Origin: Dugong dugon
Lineage: Eukaryota > Chordata > Mammalia > Sirenia > Dugongidae
Direction of reading: 5' to 3'
DNA: 64,000 nucleotides
Assembly: GCA_030035585.1 (NCBI GenBank)
Contig: CM057476.1
Span: 19,204,501 to 19,268,500 of the forward strand
Below, piece after piece: positions 33,950 through 45,621 of the stretch (within the stretch, counting starts at the first letter, position 1; the number at the start of each line of letters is the position of its first letter). Both the position numbers and the translations under genes were made by a program. The notes beneath the pieces are model-generated. The model was not told where the DNA came from. It saw only the letters and a program-made list of their open reading frames with translations, and did not search any database.

Positions 33950-35290
33950 GATTTTAAAATAACATCTCTAAAAATGGAGAGATGCCCATCAACAGATGAA
34001 TGGATTAAAAAAATGTGCTATATACATACAATGGAATATTATTTAACCTTAAAGAGAAATTAAGGCCTGATATAGTGAAACTCGCAAAAGCCAGAACCTA
34101 TGTAAGGAGGAAACCTGTCAGAGTAGGAAAACTTGAATATTTTCCACTAAAGCAAGCAATAGAAAAGTGGTAAGACCGCACCCTGTCAAAGGCAGAAAAC
34201 TTATGAGACTTGGAAAAACAGAGCAGTCCCGTCGAGTCTGGCTCACACAGGTTTCACTGTACATGCTATGATATGGCTGAACCTTGAAAATATTATCCTG
34301 AGTGAAATAAATCAGATACAAATGGACAAATATTGCATAATCGCACTTATATGAAGTAATCCAGAATAGGGAAATGCATAGAGACAAAAGGTTACTAATG
34401 ATCACCAGCGGCTGAAAGAGAGGGGAATGGGGCTTTATTGCTGAGGAGGTACCGAGTGTCAGTTTGGGGTGAGGAAAAACTTTAGGAAATAGATATTGGT
34501 GACAGTTGCACAATTTGGTGAATGTAATTAATGTCACTGAACTGTACACTCAAAAATGGGTTAATCCCAACCCACCTGGAGCAAAGGAGAATGAAGAGCA
34601 CCAAAGACACAAGAAAAGTATTAGCCCAAGAGACAGAAAGGGCCACATAAACCAGACACTTCATCAGCCTGAGACCAGAAGAAATAGATTGTACCCGGCT
34701 ACCACCAAGGACCGCCCTGACAGGGAACACAACAGAGAGTGCTGGAAGGAGCAGGAGAAAGGTGGGGTGCAGAACTCAAATTCTAGTAAAAAGACCAGAC
34801 TTTATGGTTTGACTGAGACTGGAGGGACCCCAGAAGACATGGCCCCTAGACTCTCTGTTAGCCCAAAACTAAAACCATTCCTGAGGCCAACTCTTCAGAC
34901 AAAGATTAGACTGGACTATGGAACATAAAATGATACTTGTGAAGAGTGTGTTTCTTAGCTCAAGTAGATACATGAGACTAAATGGGCAGCTCCTGTCCAG
35001 AGGTGAGATGAGAAAGCAGATAGGGTCAGGAGCTGGTTGAATGGACATGGGAAATCCGGGGTGGAAAGGAGGAGTGTGCTGTCACAGTATAGGGAGAGCA
35101 GTTGGGGTCACGTAACAATGTATGCATACATTTTTGTATGAGAGACTAACTTGAATCGTAAACTTTTACTTAAAGCACAACAATTAAAAAAAAATTGTTG
35201 TCTCTGGAGGACAGGAAGTAGGAAAAAAATGGGTTAAATGGCAAACTTTTTATTATATATATTTTACCACAATAAAAAAATTTTTTAAAC
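33950..35290 (+). mobile_element. L1 LINE 3' region
   Basis: The end of ORF2 ('gatgcccatcaacagatgaa', 'caatggaatattatttaacc') is followed by the same 3' UTR type as at 13,080-13,700 ('cagcctgagaccagaagaaa'). A 187-base DNA transposon splits it at 34,073-34,259. Confidence 0.82.
34073..34259 (+). mobile_element. Complete Tc1/mariner-type MITE inserted in L1
   Basis: The 187-base element starts tAGTGAAAC and ends GTTTCACTG. It is flanked by TA on each side (34,071-34,072 and 34,260-34,261). Removing it restores the L1 sequence 'cctgatacatgctat'. No coding capacity. Confidence 0.82.
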
Positions 35291-35678
35291 TGGATAGAAA
35301 TGCTTCCAGGCACACACACAAACAGCTGCAAAATCTGCAATGACATCTAATTATCCAACACTCAGGAGCAGGGACTGGGGCATTTGTTTTCCACTAAGTC
35401 ATGTTGGCCTACTGGCTTTTGGCCAAATCATCTGGAGCCCCCAGAGTGTTCTGCATAGGAAAGTCCTGGCTTTGATTCCCAGCTACCTCCTTACCTCCCA
35501 TCGGTGTGGCCATGGGCGAGTTCAAGTGCCTTTCTTCTTCTGAGCCTATTTTCTCATCTGCAAGCAATATTTCTTCCCTATGGGTGGGTTGTTAGGATAC
35601 AATAGGGATGCACCTGAGGAGCACTGCAGAAGGCTCAGCACGTAGTAGCTGCTGGTAATGCATGGGCTTTGTGACTCC

Positions 35679-35689
35679 CCCCCCCCCCC
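35679..35689. repeat. Poly-C run
   Basis: A homopolymer of about eleven C residues a few bases outside an SVOP exon donor. Confidence 0.9.
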
Positions 35690-35709
35690 GTATTTGGGGT
35701 GACACCTAC

Positions 35710-35799
35710 CTGAGCAATGAACGGAGTGATGAGAGCACCCACTCTTGCCATACCACTGCAGGAGCCCAGGCCCAGCGCCCGCGTCGCAGTGGGGTAGAC
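35710..35799 (-). CDS. SVOP: SVOP exon, loop and helix 11
   Basis: 90 bases, 30 codons, phase 0. It reads [20 protein letters not shown] then [10 protein letters not shown]. The VYPTxxRALG loop matches the conserved motif after helix 10 in this MFS branch, followed by helix 11. The acceptor is gtttcag and the donor gtaggt. Confidence 0.96.
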
Positions 35800-36257
35800 C
35801 TGAAACACAGCGGCCAGGAAGAGACTTCTGAAAATGCAGGTCCCTCCCTCCTCCCCAGCTCAGGCCTGACAGGAGAGTCCCCCAGAGGCAGGCCTGAAGT
35901 TAGGGTGACCCCACTAAGGGATGGGAGACTGGAAAGGAGATAAGAACTCAACTGAGAAAGAGGGCAAGGGGCTGAGCTGTGGGAGGGAAACCAGTATGGG
36001 GGTCCTCGTTGCTCTGGGTGGTGGGTGGTCCCCAAAGACCCCTCCCTCAGGAACTGCTGCACAATCAGGACACAGGCCCTGCTCCACCTGCCGCTTTTCA
36101 TTAGTAGCGTCACCTTGAAGCACCAGTCCAGACTTCCAAATACTTTCATAGATACAGTGATGTAAACGTCCACACAGCTTCTCCAAAAATTTGCACTCAG
36201 TTATGGCCACTTGACTAGTCTCCCCCATGCAAAGTAAGAAGGGACTGGGTATTTTCC

Positions 36258-36331
36258 AACCGTAATCAGTTGCCATTGAGTCAACTTGACTCATGGTGAC
36301 CCCATGTGTGTCAGAGTAGAACTGCTCTGGC
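36258..36331 (-). mobile_element. AfroSINE tail fragment
   Basis: 'gttgccattgagtcaacttg' and 'gtgtgtcagagtagaactgc' on the minus strand. It stops abruptly at 36,331. Confidence 0.75.
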
Positions 36332-36660
36332 CGTCCGGGTTCTGGTTGGGTTCAGCCAATGGGAAGCTCCATTAGAAGATGGGAGGCGGGAGGAGAGAGG
36401 GGCTGGAGTATCTATTCCTCTGCTTCCTCCCTCCCAGGTTGCCTCAGGCCTGTTGTGTCCCTCAACTAAATGTCAGCTTCTCTCGAAGCCACCCTCTCCA
36501 CACAACTCTCTCCTGGAACCCAGGAGCAGCTCCTTCCCCCCACCCCATCAGGCCTAGGGTGGTTAACAGCTACTCCAGCCACCCCCACCCCACTGTAAGC
36601 TCTGGGTTACTGCTCTATCACTTGTTGGTTTCCCTCAGCACTAGTCCCTTTATTAAACTC
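36332..36660 (+). repeat. Old interspersed repeat, family shared with 50,900-51,490
   Basis: Shares with the later copy 'ccaatgggaagctcc'-like, 'aggcctagggtggt' and 'tagtccctttattaaac' in the same order. Class not determined. Confidence 0.6.
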
Positions 36661-37016
36661 TTAATTACCCAGTTACCCAGTTGGACTGATACATGCACTG
36701 ACATATATTGGTATTTGCAGAGAAAAATCTGGAAGAATATACACTGAACTGTTTAAGAAAGTTGTCTCTTGGATGGAGGGGTCGTGGGGAACTTTCATTT
36801 TTGGTTTTAGACAGTCGTGCAACATTTGGATTTTTACACTGAGCATACATTTTTATAAGCAGAAGCAGAAGATTAAAAAATAAGTTAAAATAATGAAGGG
36901 CTTCACAGTCACCACTCAGAGCCAAGGACAAATTTTCTTTCAAAGGAGCCCAGGTGAAGTGTTTCTGGAGAGTTCCCGCCCTCCCAGCCCCAGCTGCTCC
37001 CGGACACCCCTCCTAC

Positions 37017-37098
37017 CTCAGGTGTGTAAACATAGGCTGCTTGGAAGCCTCCAGAAATGAATGCTCTTGCGAAGAAGAGTAACATAGTGAGCACATTT
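37017..37098 (-). CDS. SVOP: SVOP exon with helix 10
   Basis: 82 bases: one base completing Arg, then 27 codons reading [20 protein letters not shown] and AYVYTPE. Helix 10 ends in the YTPE sequence, comparable to the PAE/PTE motif of sugar porters. The acceptor is ctccctag and the donor gtagga. Confidence 0.95.
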
Positions 37099-38079
37099 CT
37101 AGGGAGGGGGAAAAAGGCAGATGAGCAGGTATTATGTCTGTGAACTTGTTTCAGCAAAGACCTATCTGCCCAGAGAGAATCTGCACCCTAGAAATTGACA
37201 AAGGTCACCGCACAACACACACTCATGCAGGCACACAAGCGCATGTGTGTGCACACACACGCACACATCCATTCCAGTGTCATCTCCAAAGGCCTGTTTT
37301 TATAACAGAATCATTCTCCAAAGCACCAGGCTAAGAAATGGAAACATCTGAGACACCCAGATCGGAGGTAAGGTTGGAGAGAAGTGATAGAAACAATCGA
37401 AAACCCAGACAGGAACTTCTCGGGCAGAAATTGAGCCAAATGCCAGCTGAGCTAAGGAAACCAAACTTCTAACCAGTACTTTTAGGATAATCCTCATCCC
37501 AGAACCTCCATTCCATTATTCCTGTAGGCGTCCCAGAACGCCAACATTTCAGGATCTAGGCTATATCTCCCAGGCTTCCTCAGGCCAAGAGGTGGGCCCC
37601 TGCTTCCTGATAAGGTTTGGTCTGGAGCCCCTCAGAGTTCAAGAGAAGCACGGGCCACTTCCATATTTTGAGGATGGAAGAATGGAAAATCCCAAAACAG
37701 GATTACAAAACAGGGTCTATTTTAAATATTTCCTTTGGGCAAATCAATGTTTTCACACGCATATAAATTAAACAGCTATATGCCTGGTCTCATTAGGAGA
37801 TGATGTCAAAAGTCTAAATTTGATATGGGCCGAGTGAGACCTGGGCCAAATTGCCCTTCCGTCCATACCCCCATCGGAACCCTCAACCCTGAACCTGATC
37901 TTTTGGTCAGTTGTGAGGCAGTTATGAGCCTCAGTTCTAGCAAGTAGCTAGTAGGCAAGAGGGGAGACCCCTCAGGTAACCCCAAGGAGGTATAATCTCC
38001 AGCCCGCAGGCCCAAAGAGCCACCGACTACAACCTGAGAAATAAACACTGGGACCAGAGAGAGCTGGCTTACCACCCAC

Positions 38080-38191
38080 CTTCCAACACAGATAAACAGT
38101 AGGAGGCTGCAGAGGAAGAAGATGGCGAAGCACAGGGCCATGGTCTTCTTGCGGCCCAGGCGGTCGATAATCCACAGAGTCACAAGGACAC
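38080..38191 (-). CDS. SVOP: SVOP exon with helices 8-9 and MFS motif DRLGRKK
   Basis: 112 bases: two bases completing Gly, 36 codons and two trailing bases of Arg. It reads [20 protein letters not shown] then [23 protein letters not shown] is the conserved MFS loop motif between paired helices. Flanking hydrophobic runs fit helices 8 and 9. The acceptor is cttccag and the donor gtgggt. Confidence 0.96.
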
Positions 38192-38257
38192 CTGGAAGGG
38201 GAGCAGAGGCACTGTGGGAGGCAGCTTCTGGCATGGCCCCCGATGACCCTGCCTCCC

Positions 38258-38752
38258 GGTCTTCACGCCCTGTGCAATCCCCTCCCTTTGAGTGAGGGCT
38301 GGACCTAGTGACTCGCTTCTAATGGTTAGAATATGGCCAAACGGATGGAATGCTAGCTCTCACGTAACGTTATAAAAGATGTGACTTTATCTTGCTGGTA
38401 GCCTCTCTCTCTGGCTCTTCTCAGGTGCTTGCTCTGATGGAGGAGGCCACTTGGCAAAGAACTGAGGGTGGCCTCTGGCCAACAGCCAGTGAGGAACTGA
38501 GGCCTCTGTCTCACAGCCCTCAAGGAATGTGAGTGTGTGGAAGTGGATCTCACCCCATCAAGCCTTCACATGATACTGCGGACCCTGGGCTAATACCTCA
38601 AACATAGCCTTGTGAGAGATGCTGAAGCAAAGGACCCAGGTAAGCCACTCCCAGATTTCTGACCCACAGAAACTGTGAGATAATAAATGTGTATTTCTTT
38701 AAGCCACTAAATTTTGGGTTAATTTGTTATGCAGCAATGGATAACCTAACAG
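38258..38752 (+). repeat. Old interspersed repeat with AATAAA-type 3' end
   Basis: Contains 'ggcctctggccaacagccag' and ends 'actgtgagataataaatgtg' ... 'gataacctaacag'. Related to 41,890-42,320. LTR or L1-end class not settled. Confidence 0.6.
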
Positions 38753-38794
38753 GCACCCAAGGAGTCTGAATAATGGCATTCCCTGAATCCAGGT

Positions 38795-38950
38795 GAGATG
38801 CCTGAGCTGGAAATCAGAAACAACTGGGTTCTAAGGTTTCGTCTCGCCTCTAACTTGCTGTGTGGTCTTAGGCTAGTTCCTTGCCTTCGCTGAGCCTCAG
38901 TTTCTTAATATGTAAAATGGGAATAAATAAAAATAACTATCTCAGTAGAG
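38795..38950 (+). repeat. MIR SINE
   Basis: 'cctcagtttcttaatatgta' and upstream 'aacttgctgtgtggtcttag' in plus-strand order. Confidence 0.8.
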
Positions 38951-39078
38951 GCAGGATAGCATAGTGCTTATTATTAATCATAATGAAAATTTAGGCTAAG
39001 CACTTTTACATTTATTACGTTGTGTAATCTTCAGAACTACCCTCCAAGGTAAACACTATTAATAGTTGCATTTTAAAT

Positions 39079-39433
39079 CAGGCAGTCCCTGGATTATGAA
39101 TGAGTTCCATTCTTAAATCTGTCTTTAAGTCAAATTTGTATGTAAGTTGAACAGTTAGGTACAGTTTGTATCTAATGTCAGTAGGTCAAATGTTTGTCTT
39201 AGTATATAGTATATTTTTCGATGCATAAAAACATTAAAGAAACACTTCCAGATACACTAAAACATCTTTAACATAATAGTACAGTCATGATAATAATAAT
39301 GTTTTGATGCACGCCACAAGGTAGCCATTGTATGTACGTCGAATTTTTAATATAATAGGCTTTATGGGATTGTTTCATAACTACAGGTTGCACGTAAGTC
39401 GGACGTTCGTAACCCAGGGACTGCCTGTACTTA
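39079..39433. mobile_element. Tigger-like non-autonomous DNA transposon
   Basis: Left end CAGGCAGTCCCTGGATTATG and right end (reverse complement) CAGGCAGTCCCTGGGTTACG form a terminal inverted repeat of about 24 bases with few mismatches. About 350 bases, no reading frame. Confidence 0.85.
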
Positions 39434-39479
39434 TTCGATCAATGAATGAAGTGCCTACTGTGTGCCGGAGCGCATAGTA

Positions 39480-39643
39480 GTGGGGCACAGCGGTTAAGAG
39501 CTCAGCTGCTAATCAAAAGATCAGCAGTTCAAATCCACCAGCTGCTCCTTTGAAACCCTATGGGACAGTTCTACTCTGTCCTATAGGGTCACTATGAGTC
39601 GGAATTGACTCGATGGCAACGGGTTTGGTTTGGTTTTTGGGGT
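39480..39643 (+). mobile_element. Short AfroSINE with imperfect target duplication
   Basis: Tail 'cactatgagtcggaattgac' then 'gggtttggtttggtttttgg'. Flanks 'tactgtgtgcc' and 'tactatgtgcc' look like a diverged target duplication. Confidence 0.88.
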
Positions 39644-40019
39644 ACTATGTGCCAGGAATTGTTCTAGAGGCATGGATGTGTCAGTGAACAAAGAAAAACA
39701 GCAAAACAATAACCACAATAAATAAGGAAAGAAGAATCTGAGTTTCAGAGAGGTAAAGTGAATTGCCTAAACTCATGGAGCTGGTGAGTGGCAATGCTGA
39801 GTTTAACTCCTGAGCCTTTCATCTTACCCACTAAGCTACAGGGAAAGGGTTTTAGAAGAAAGATAGACAGTGTAGTACAGGATTGAAGACTCTGGGGTGG
39901 GATCACAGTTTTTATTTCTGCTCTGATGGCTGCAGGACCCTAAGTGTCCTAGTTAAGTTTCCCCAGAAACAGACTCTGGGACAAGGATGCAAGGGCAAGG
40001 TGTCCACTTGGGAGGTACA

Positions 40020-40190
40020 GTTTCTATTCTGCTGGGCAAGTTATTTTACCTTTCTGAGCCTCAGTTTCTTCAGTTGTAAAATGGGAATAATTACACTACC
40101 TCATAAGATTAAATGATATATCTGTAAAACAATTAGCACAGTGCCTGGTATAAGGAAAGCACTCAATAAATACTGGATGTTATTATTGTT
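40020..40190 (+). repeat. MIR SINE
   Basis: 'gcctcagtttcttcagttgt' and 'tagcacagtgcctggtataa'. Confidence 0.85.
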
Positions 40191-40970
40191 ATAATTATTA
40201 TCATTCCTTTTAAAGGAAAAGGTAACTCACCTTTGTATTATGTGCAAGTTTGGATTTTCTACAGCCCACTGACCTTTCCCAGTGTGATTGGTTTGTGAGG
40301 CAACTCTCCATGGGTCTCTTGTATTTCTGCACATCTTGTGAGCAAAGCACTAGCTGCCCTCTTGTTCAGACTCTCATTTCAAGGATGTTTGTATAACAAA
40401 CAGCCTTGGAGGATAGAATTAGTGTCTGCCTCTGGAGCAAAAGGCAGATTTGTTTACTGTCCAATAATAAAGAATGATGTCTCCCTGTGGGGCAAAGCTT
40501 GGGCAGGATTCTGGCAGTCTATTACAAAATATTTGAGTTCTCTAAGCTTGGAGTTCCTCAGCTGTGTTGCAAATCCATTGCAGCTGTAGCATCCACCTGG
40601 GCTCTTTGCTTCACCCCTGTGGGACCTGGGGGCAAGGGAACTGATGCCAATATGCTACTCATGCTGCTTGCTGTGCCATGAGTAATAATGTCTTTAGTCT
40701 CTGACCCAGGTATCTCATGTCTTCTGCCAGCGTGCTTGCAACTGGGTGAGTAAATTTGTTCATAGTCTTCAAGTGGGGTAGAATCTCAGCCCCCTTCACA
40801 GTTCTTGAAAACTTGTAGCTAAAGTTTAAGCAAAAAAAAAAAAATCCCCTGCTTCCCTAGAAATGGGGTTTATTTTCAAGCAGCACCAGACTGAGCCACC
40901 AGCCCAGCAGCTCCACATTCTCAGGCTTCCCTCACACAGGTCCCAGACCCACCTCACACAGGTCCTTTAC

Positions 40971-41078
40971 CTGGGAACTCAGAGAGGGTGGTCCACAGCA
41001 GGTCCATATAATCATCCTCACTCAGGTACTCACAGGCCAGGCTGCATTTGGCCTCTACTGTCTTCTTCTGGTTGGAGA
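40971..41078 (-). CDS. SVOP: SVOP exon, lumenal loop and start of helix 8
   Basis: 108 bases: two bases completing Ile, 35 codons (through [20 protein letters not shown] and [10 protein letters not shown]) and one trailing base of Gly. I chose the acceptor ccctag at 41079-41080 rather than an in-frame aaccag eleven bases downstream, because only the former keeps phase with the previous exon and restores the ISxxKK stretch found in other mammals. The donor is gtaaag. Confidence 0.92.
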
Positions 41079-41194
41079 CTAGGGGGTGGAGTGATGGGCA
41101 GAGAGAGAGAAAGAGCTATGTACAAGGCTTGGAGTCACACCTTCCTGCCCCTCATACCTTCTTCTCTGGGTATGAGATAGCTGGGGTTTCCATC

Positions 41195-41400
41195 TCTAGG
41201 TGTGGAAAGAGCCCAGGTTCAGAGTCAGACAGACTGCTTTAAATTCCAACCAGTAGTGCTACAGCTTCATCTCTCTGAGCCTCAGTTTCCTTATAAAACT
41301 GGGCCTAAGGAAACCACTGTGCAGGGAGGTTGAGAGAATGAAAATAGACTGTGCGTGTGAATGTGCTTAGCCCAGAATTGGCACGTACCAGGTGCTTTTT
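41195..41400 (+). repeat. MIR SINE
   Basis: 'ctctgagcctcagtttcctt', followed by 'gtgcttagcccagaattggc'. Confidence 0.8.
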
Positions 41401-41438
41401 TGGCAGACAGACTCTAGGGGGGCCTCTATGATCCCTCC

Positions 41439-41886
41439 TGTTAGGGATTGAATTGTATCCCCCAAAGAGATATGTTGAACTCCTAACCCCTGTACCTGTG
41501 AACGTGACCCTGTCTGGAAATAAGGTTTTTCTTTTGTTGTGCTGATGAGCTCAAACCAGAGTAGAGTAAGGTGAGTCCTAAACCTAATCACATCTGAGTG
41601 GTGTTTTATAAGGGGAGTATAGACACAGACATACAGATGCACAAGGGGAAGACATCACGTGAGGGTCATCTACAAGTCAAGGAACATCAAGAAATGTCTG
41701 AGGCAACAAAAGCTGAAAGAGACAAGGATTTTCTCGGACAGATGACAGAGACAGAAGGAGAGCCTATCCCTGCTGACACCCTGAATTTGGACTTCCAGCC
41801 TCCAAGACTGTGAGACAATAAACTCCTGTTCTTGAAAGCCACCAATTTGTGGTATTTTTGTTACAGCAGCACTAGGAAACTAACAC
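41439..41886 (+). repeat. Solo MaLR LTR (MLT1-like)
   Basis: Begins TGTTAGGGATTGAATTGTAT and ends 'gaaactaacaca'. It contains 'gacttccagcctccaagact' and 'gtgagacaataaactcctgt', the classic MLT1 LTR layout with its polyadenylation signal. Confidence 0.85.
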
Positions 41887-41889
41887 ATC

Positions 41890-42320
41890 TGCCTCCTGGT
41901 GTTCACGCCCTTGTGTGATCCCCAGCCCTTGGTTGTGGGTGGGACCTGTGACTGGGATTTGCTTCTAGCCAATAAGATACAGCAAAGATGATGGTGAGTA
42001 TGTGATTAATGCATACAGTCCTGTTACATAAGATTGTAATGCCCATCTTGCTAGGACTATGTCCCACTGTCTCCTTGATGACTGTGAGGAGGCAAATGGC
42101 CACGCTGGTGGCCCACATGACAAGGAACCAAGGGTTCTCAGTCCTACAACCACAAGGAATCACAAGGGATTCTTCCCTAGTGGAGTCTCTAAATGAGAAC
42201 CCAGCCCTGGCTGACCCCTTGACTGTAGCCTAGAAGAGGACTCAACTAAGCTGCGCTCAGACTCCTGACCCATAGAAACTGTGAGACAATAAATATGTGT
42301 TGTGTTAAGCTATGTTTTGA
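41890..42320 (+). repeat. Old interspersed repeat, family shared with 38,258-38,752
   Basis: 'tgttcacgcccttgtgtgat', 'gacccatagaaactgtgaga' and 'caataaatatgtgttgtgtt' align with the earlier copy. Confidence 0.6.
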
Positions 42321-42329
42321 GGAACGGAG

Positions 42330-43660
42330 TTTTTAATTCTCATGGAAACCAGGTTTCTGGATTTTGTAGAGGTTGAGGTGACCCACCCAAGCTACTGCCA
42401 TGAGATGATCTTTGAACATTACCTTAAGAAAACTGGTTTCTTAAAAGTCATCTTTAAGTAATTATCTATTACAGTCTGTTTCCACAAACAGCATTTCCAA
42501 AGGTCAAACTATAAGCTATGATTTAAGGTCAATCAGTAATCACTTTAATTGCTCCTCAAGAAAATGCTGTATGAAATCCTGCATGACCACAAATTGTTTT
42601 ATCAACTCTATTCTAGCCCTGTTTCTATGGCAACGTATAATTACTAGTGATAAGCGAGCGCATAAGAATCTGTAAAAGATTTTTCCTCTTTGGAACATTT
42701 TTGACTCCCTCATCGAAAATGTTGCCCTGACTTGAAAATTGTATATTAAATAAAATTCCATCACTTTCTGTTATTGGCTTAATATTACTTTTGTTCCAAC
42801 AGTTTGTAGTAATAGTGTTACACAGCAACAGATAACTAATGCACGCTTATTACTGTCCGTCTCTGTCACCCCTCACCCTTTATTGAAAGTGAATCAGAGT
42901 GGAACCCGGTAGTCAAAGAGGTGATGGCAATAAGAGTCTCACACCTGATCCAGGATGAATTCATAGTGAAGCATGAATTCTACATTGCTATATTCCAGCC
43001 CTTCCTTTACCCCCCAAAACGTTGGGCTGGTCTCCAAAAAGATAGAGGGATAACACCTAAGTCAATCATTTAACAGATGAGACACGGAGAGGGTGAGTGC
43101 CCACCAAACCTGCGCCTCCCACAGCTTCTCCATCTCCGATGGTGGCATCTCCACGCTTCCAGTTGTTCAGGTAAAAAGCCCTGAAGTTAGCCTTGACTCT
43201 ACTCTTTATTATAACCCATATTCAATCCATCAACAAATCCTATTGGCTCAGCCTTCAAAAATCTATTAGAATAGGATTGGCTGCTTTTCAGCACTTCCAC
43301 TGCTGCCATCCTGGTCTGAGCAATCCTCATCTCTTACCTGGATTACTGTAATAGCCTCCCAACTAGCCTACCTGCGTCTACCTACTTGCACCCCACTCCT
43401 GGCGTAGTCCGTTTCCAACAGTGCAGCCAGAGGGGTTCTCTTAAAACCTAAGTCAGGTACCTATTTAAAGTACTAAAAGAAAACAACTCTTCACCAGGAA
43501 TTCTATATCTGGCAAAACTCTTTCTAGAAGGAGGGCAAAATTAAGTCACTCCCAGATAAACAAAAGCTGAGGGAGTTTGCAATGACTAGACCTGCCCTAC
43601 AAGAAATGCTAATAGAGTTCTTCAGCTAGAACTGAAAAAATAAAAAAAGTCCTGCCTAGT
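42330..43660. other. SVOP intronic sequence, no gene
   Basis: I see no coding or RNA feature. 43,460-43,660 has L1-like wording ('caccaggaattctatatctg'). The rest is unassigned, perhaps old transposon debris. Confidence 0.5.
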
Positions 43661-43669
43661 GCACCATTG

Positions 43670-43826
43670 AAGAAGCCCTGGTGGCGCAACGGTTAAGTAC
43701 TTGGCTGCTAACCTAAAGGTTAGTGATTTGAACCTACCAAGTGTCTCCATGAGAAAAGGATCTAGTGATCTGCTTCCCTAAAGATTACAGCCTAGAAAAC
43801 CCTGTGGGACATTCCTAACCACACAG
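43670..43826 (+). mobile_element. AfroSINE, 3'-truncated
   Basis: Head 'gaagccctggtggcgcaacg' through 'cctaaagattacagcctaga', ending at 'aaaaccctgtgggacattcc'. Confidence 0.87.
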
Positions 43827-43869
43827 CGCATCCTTCTGGGTTATCTCTGCCTGTCATTGTCTTTGAGCT

Positions 43870-44077
43870 TTTTTGTTGTTGCTAGGTGCCATCAAGTCAA
43901 TTGTCAACTCACAGTGACCCCATGTGATAGAGTAGAACTGCCCCACAGGGTTTTCTAGGCTGTAATCTTTACGGGAGCAGATCACCAGGCCTTTCTCCCA
44001 AGGAGCCGCTGGGTGAATTTGAGCCACCAACTTTTCTGTTAGAAGCCAAGTGCTTAACCGCTGCACCACCAGGGCTC
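43870..44077 (-). mobile_element. AfroSINE with target duplication
   Basis: Flanked by CTTTGAGCT at 43,861-43,869 and 44,078-44,086. It ends 130 bases from the donor of the SVOP helix-7 exon. Confidence 0.92.
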
Positions 44078-44208
44078 CTTTGAGCTATTTTACAACTCTG
44101 CAAATTGAAGAATTCTGATAGTAAAGCAAATTATTCCTGTCCTAGTGGAAATGCAAACAGCGTCTGGTGGTGATGCGGTTAGCTGGTAAACAGAGTTGCC
44201 ATACTCAC

Positions 44209-44285
44209 TGCTGCAAATGTCTCCTGCTTGAAAAATTTCTGTGGTGAGTAAAACTAATCCATAGTAAGAAAACGCGTTGGAAAAC
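44209..44285 (-). CDS. SVOP: SVOP exon with helix 7
   Basis: 77 bases: one base completing Trp, 25 codons ([20 protein letters not shown] then GDICS), and one trailing base. It contains the end of helix 7 and the start of the lumenal loop between helices 7 and 8. The acceptor is cctggcag and the donor gtgagt. Confidence 0.94.
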
Positions 44286-44466
44286 CTGCCAGGAAGTAAG
44301 CAAGAAAGGTAAGGAAAAGGATGAACATAGAAACGCAAATCCCCTTTTCCCCATCCCCTCAGGAGGGACTTCTGTGTACCAGTCTTTGGCCCTGGCTCAG
44401 ACTGGGCCTATGGGGGCCTTACTGGGGCTCTTGAATTGAGTAGGAAGACAGCAGGTATGAAGCATG

Positions 44467-44772
44467 TTTGTTGTTGCTGTTGTGTGCCATCGAGTCGATT
44501 CCGACTCATAGAGACCCTATAGGACAGAATAGAACTGCCCCATAGGGTTTCCAAGGTTGTAAACCTTTACAGAAGCAGACTGCCACATTTTTCTCCTTAG
44601 GAGCCTCTGGTGGGTTTGAACCTCCAACCTTTCAGTTAGCAAGTGAGAGCTTTAACCACTTCTACTAGGGCTCCTTCCCGTAAAGATTACAGCCTCGGGA
44701 ACCCTATGGGGCAATTCTCTAACCTATAGGGTCGGTATGAGTTGAGATCAGACTCCGTGGCACACAACAACA
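44467..44772. mobile_element. Two AfroSINEs head to head
   Basis: A minus-strand full copy (44,467-44,675) abuts a plus-strand copy lacking its head (44,676-44,772), forming an inverted pair able to fold back. Confidence 0.85.
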
Positions 44773-45074
44773 ACATCTGTAAGGGCATCTCCTATTTGTA
44801 ACGTGCAATTTAGGTGTTTCCTGATACAAAGTTTGCTTTAAAAATACATTTATCTGTGTAAAATGTGAGTCAGATTAAAGACAGATTTTTTAAGTAATAG
44901 CACAGGGGATAAGTGGATAAGGCAGAAATCAGAAAAGTGATGCCCAAACGAATGTTTTTGCAAATACGCACAACTTAGAAAAGATCCACGTGGTCTCTGT
45001 ATTTCACATTAAAACGAAACCCCAGACGGGGGCACTGTGGAAGGGGATAAAAGTGATCAACCAACAGCTCTTAC

Positions 45075-45148
45075 CATATAAACCACAGCAACAAAGTTGT
45101 CCATCTAAACTGCGGTGTGAACAGGTCCCTTATTTTGCCTCGGTCTTC
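45075..45148 (-). CDS. SVOP: SVOP exon, end of loop and start of helix 7
   Basis: 74 bases: 24 codons plus two bases. It reads [20 protein letters not shown] then LWFI, with TG of a split Trp. The basic loop leads into helix 7. It differs from the human residues I recall at K-I-R (KMR) and P-Q-F (PHF), conservative changes. The acceptor is gaaacag and the donor gtaaga. Confidence 0.93.
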
Positions 45149-45462
45149 CTGTTTCAAGACAAAGACATGCTGTTTACTATTTTCACCTGCAGGAGCGAGG
45201 GGCAGCCAGCTGGTGGCTTGAGATTGGGAGCACCCGCTGCTGAGAGGGAGGTTTCTTGTGGGTGGGACACGTGGGGCTCTGGGTCCCAGGACTCACTTCC
45301 ACAGCAGTAAAGCTGAGGAGCCTGACTCTCAAAGGATGGACCCAATGCTCGCCCGCTGCTCTGTACCTGGAGCTGGGAAGCAGACTCCTCAAACCTGAAT
45401 CCTCCCCACCCCACCACCGGCTTCAGACTCAGGGGACAGTCCAGGAAAGTGCAACCATTTCA

Positions 45463-45482
45463 CACAGACACACAGACACACA

Positions 45483-45514
<32 letters not shown>
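45463..45514. repeat. (CA)n microsatellite
   Basis: Imperfect 'cacagacacacagacaca' followed by a pure ca run. Confidence 0.95.
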
Positions 45515-45517
<3 letters not shown>

Positions 45518-45621
45518 CTGGCTTTAGGTCAAGGTGATGATAATTAAGTGCTGAAAATCAATTCACCAATTTGCCAGAAGACCGATTAACTAAGTAACTA
45601 ATGTATTTGTTCACAAAATAA

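Noticed and set aside
41068..41078. Alternative acceptor (aaccag) for the SVOP loop exon at 41,068
   Set aside because: Using it breaks phase with the upstream exon and removes residues conserved in other mammals; the site at 41,079-41,080 keeps both.
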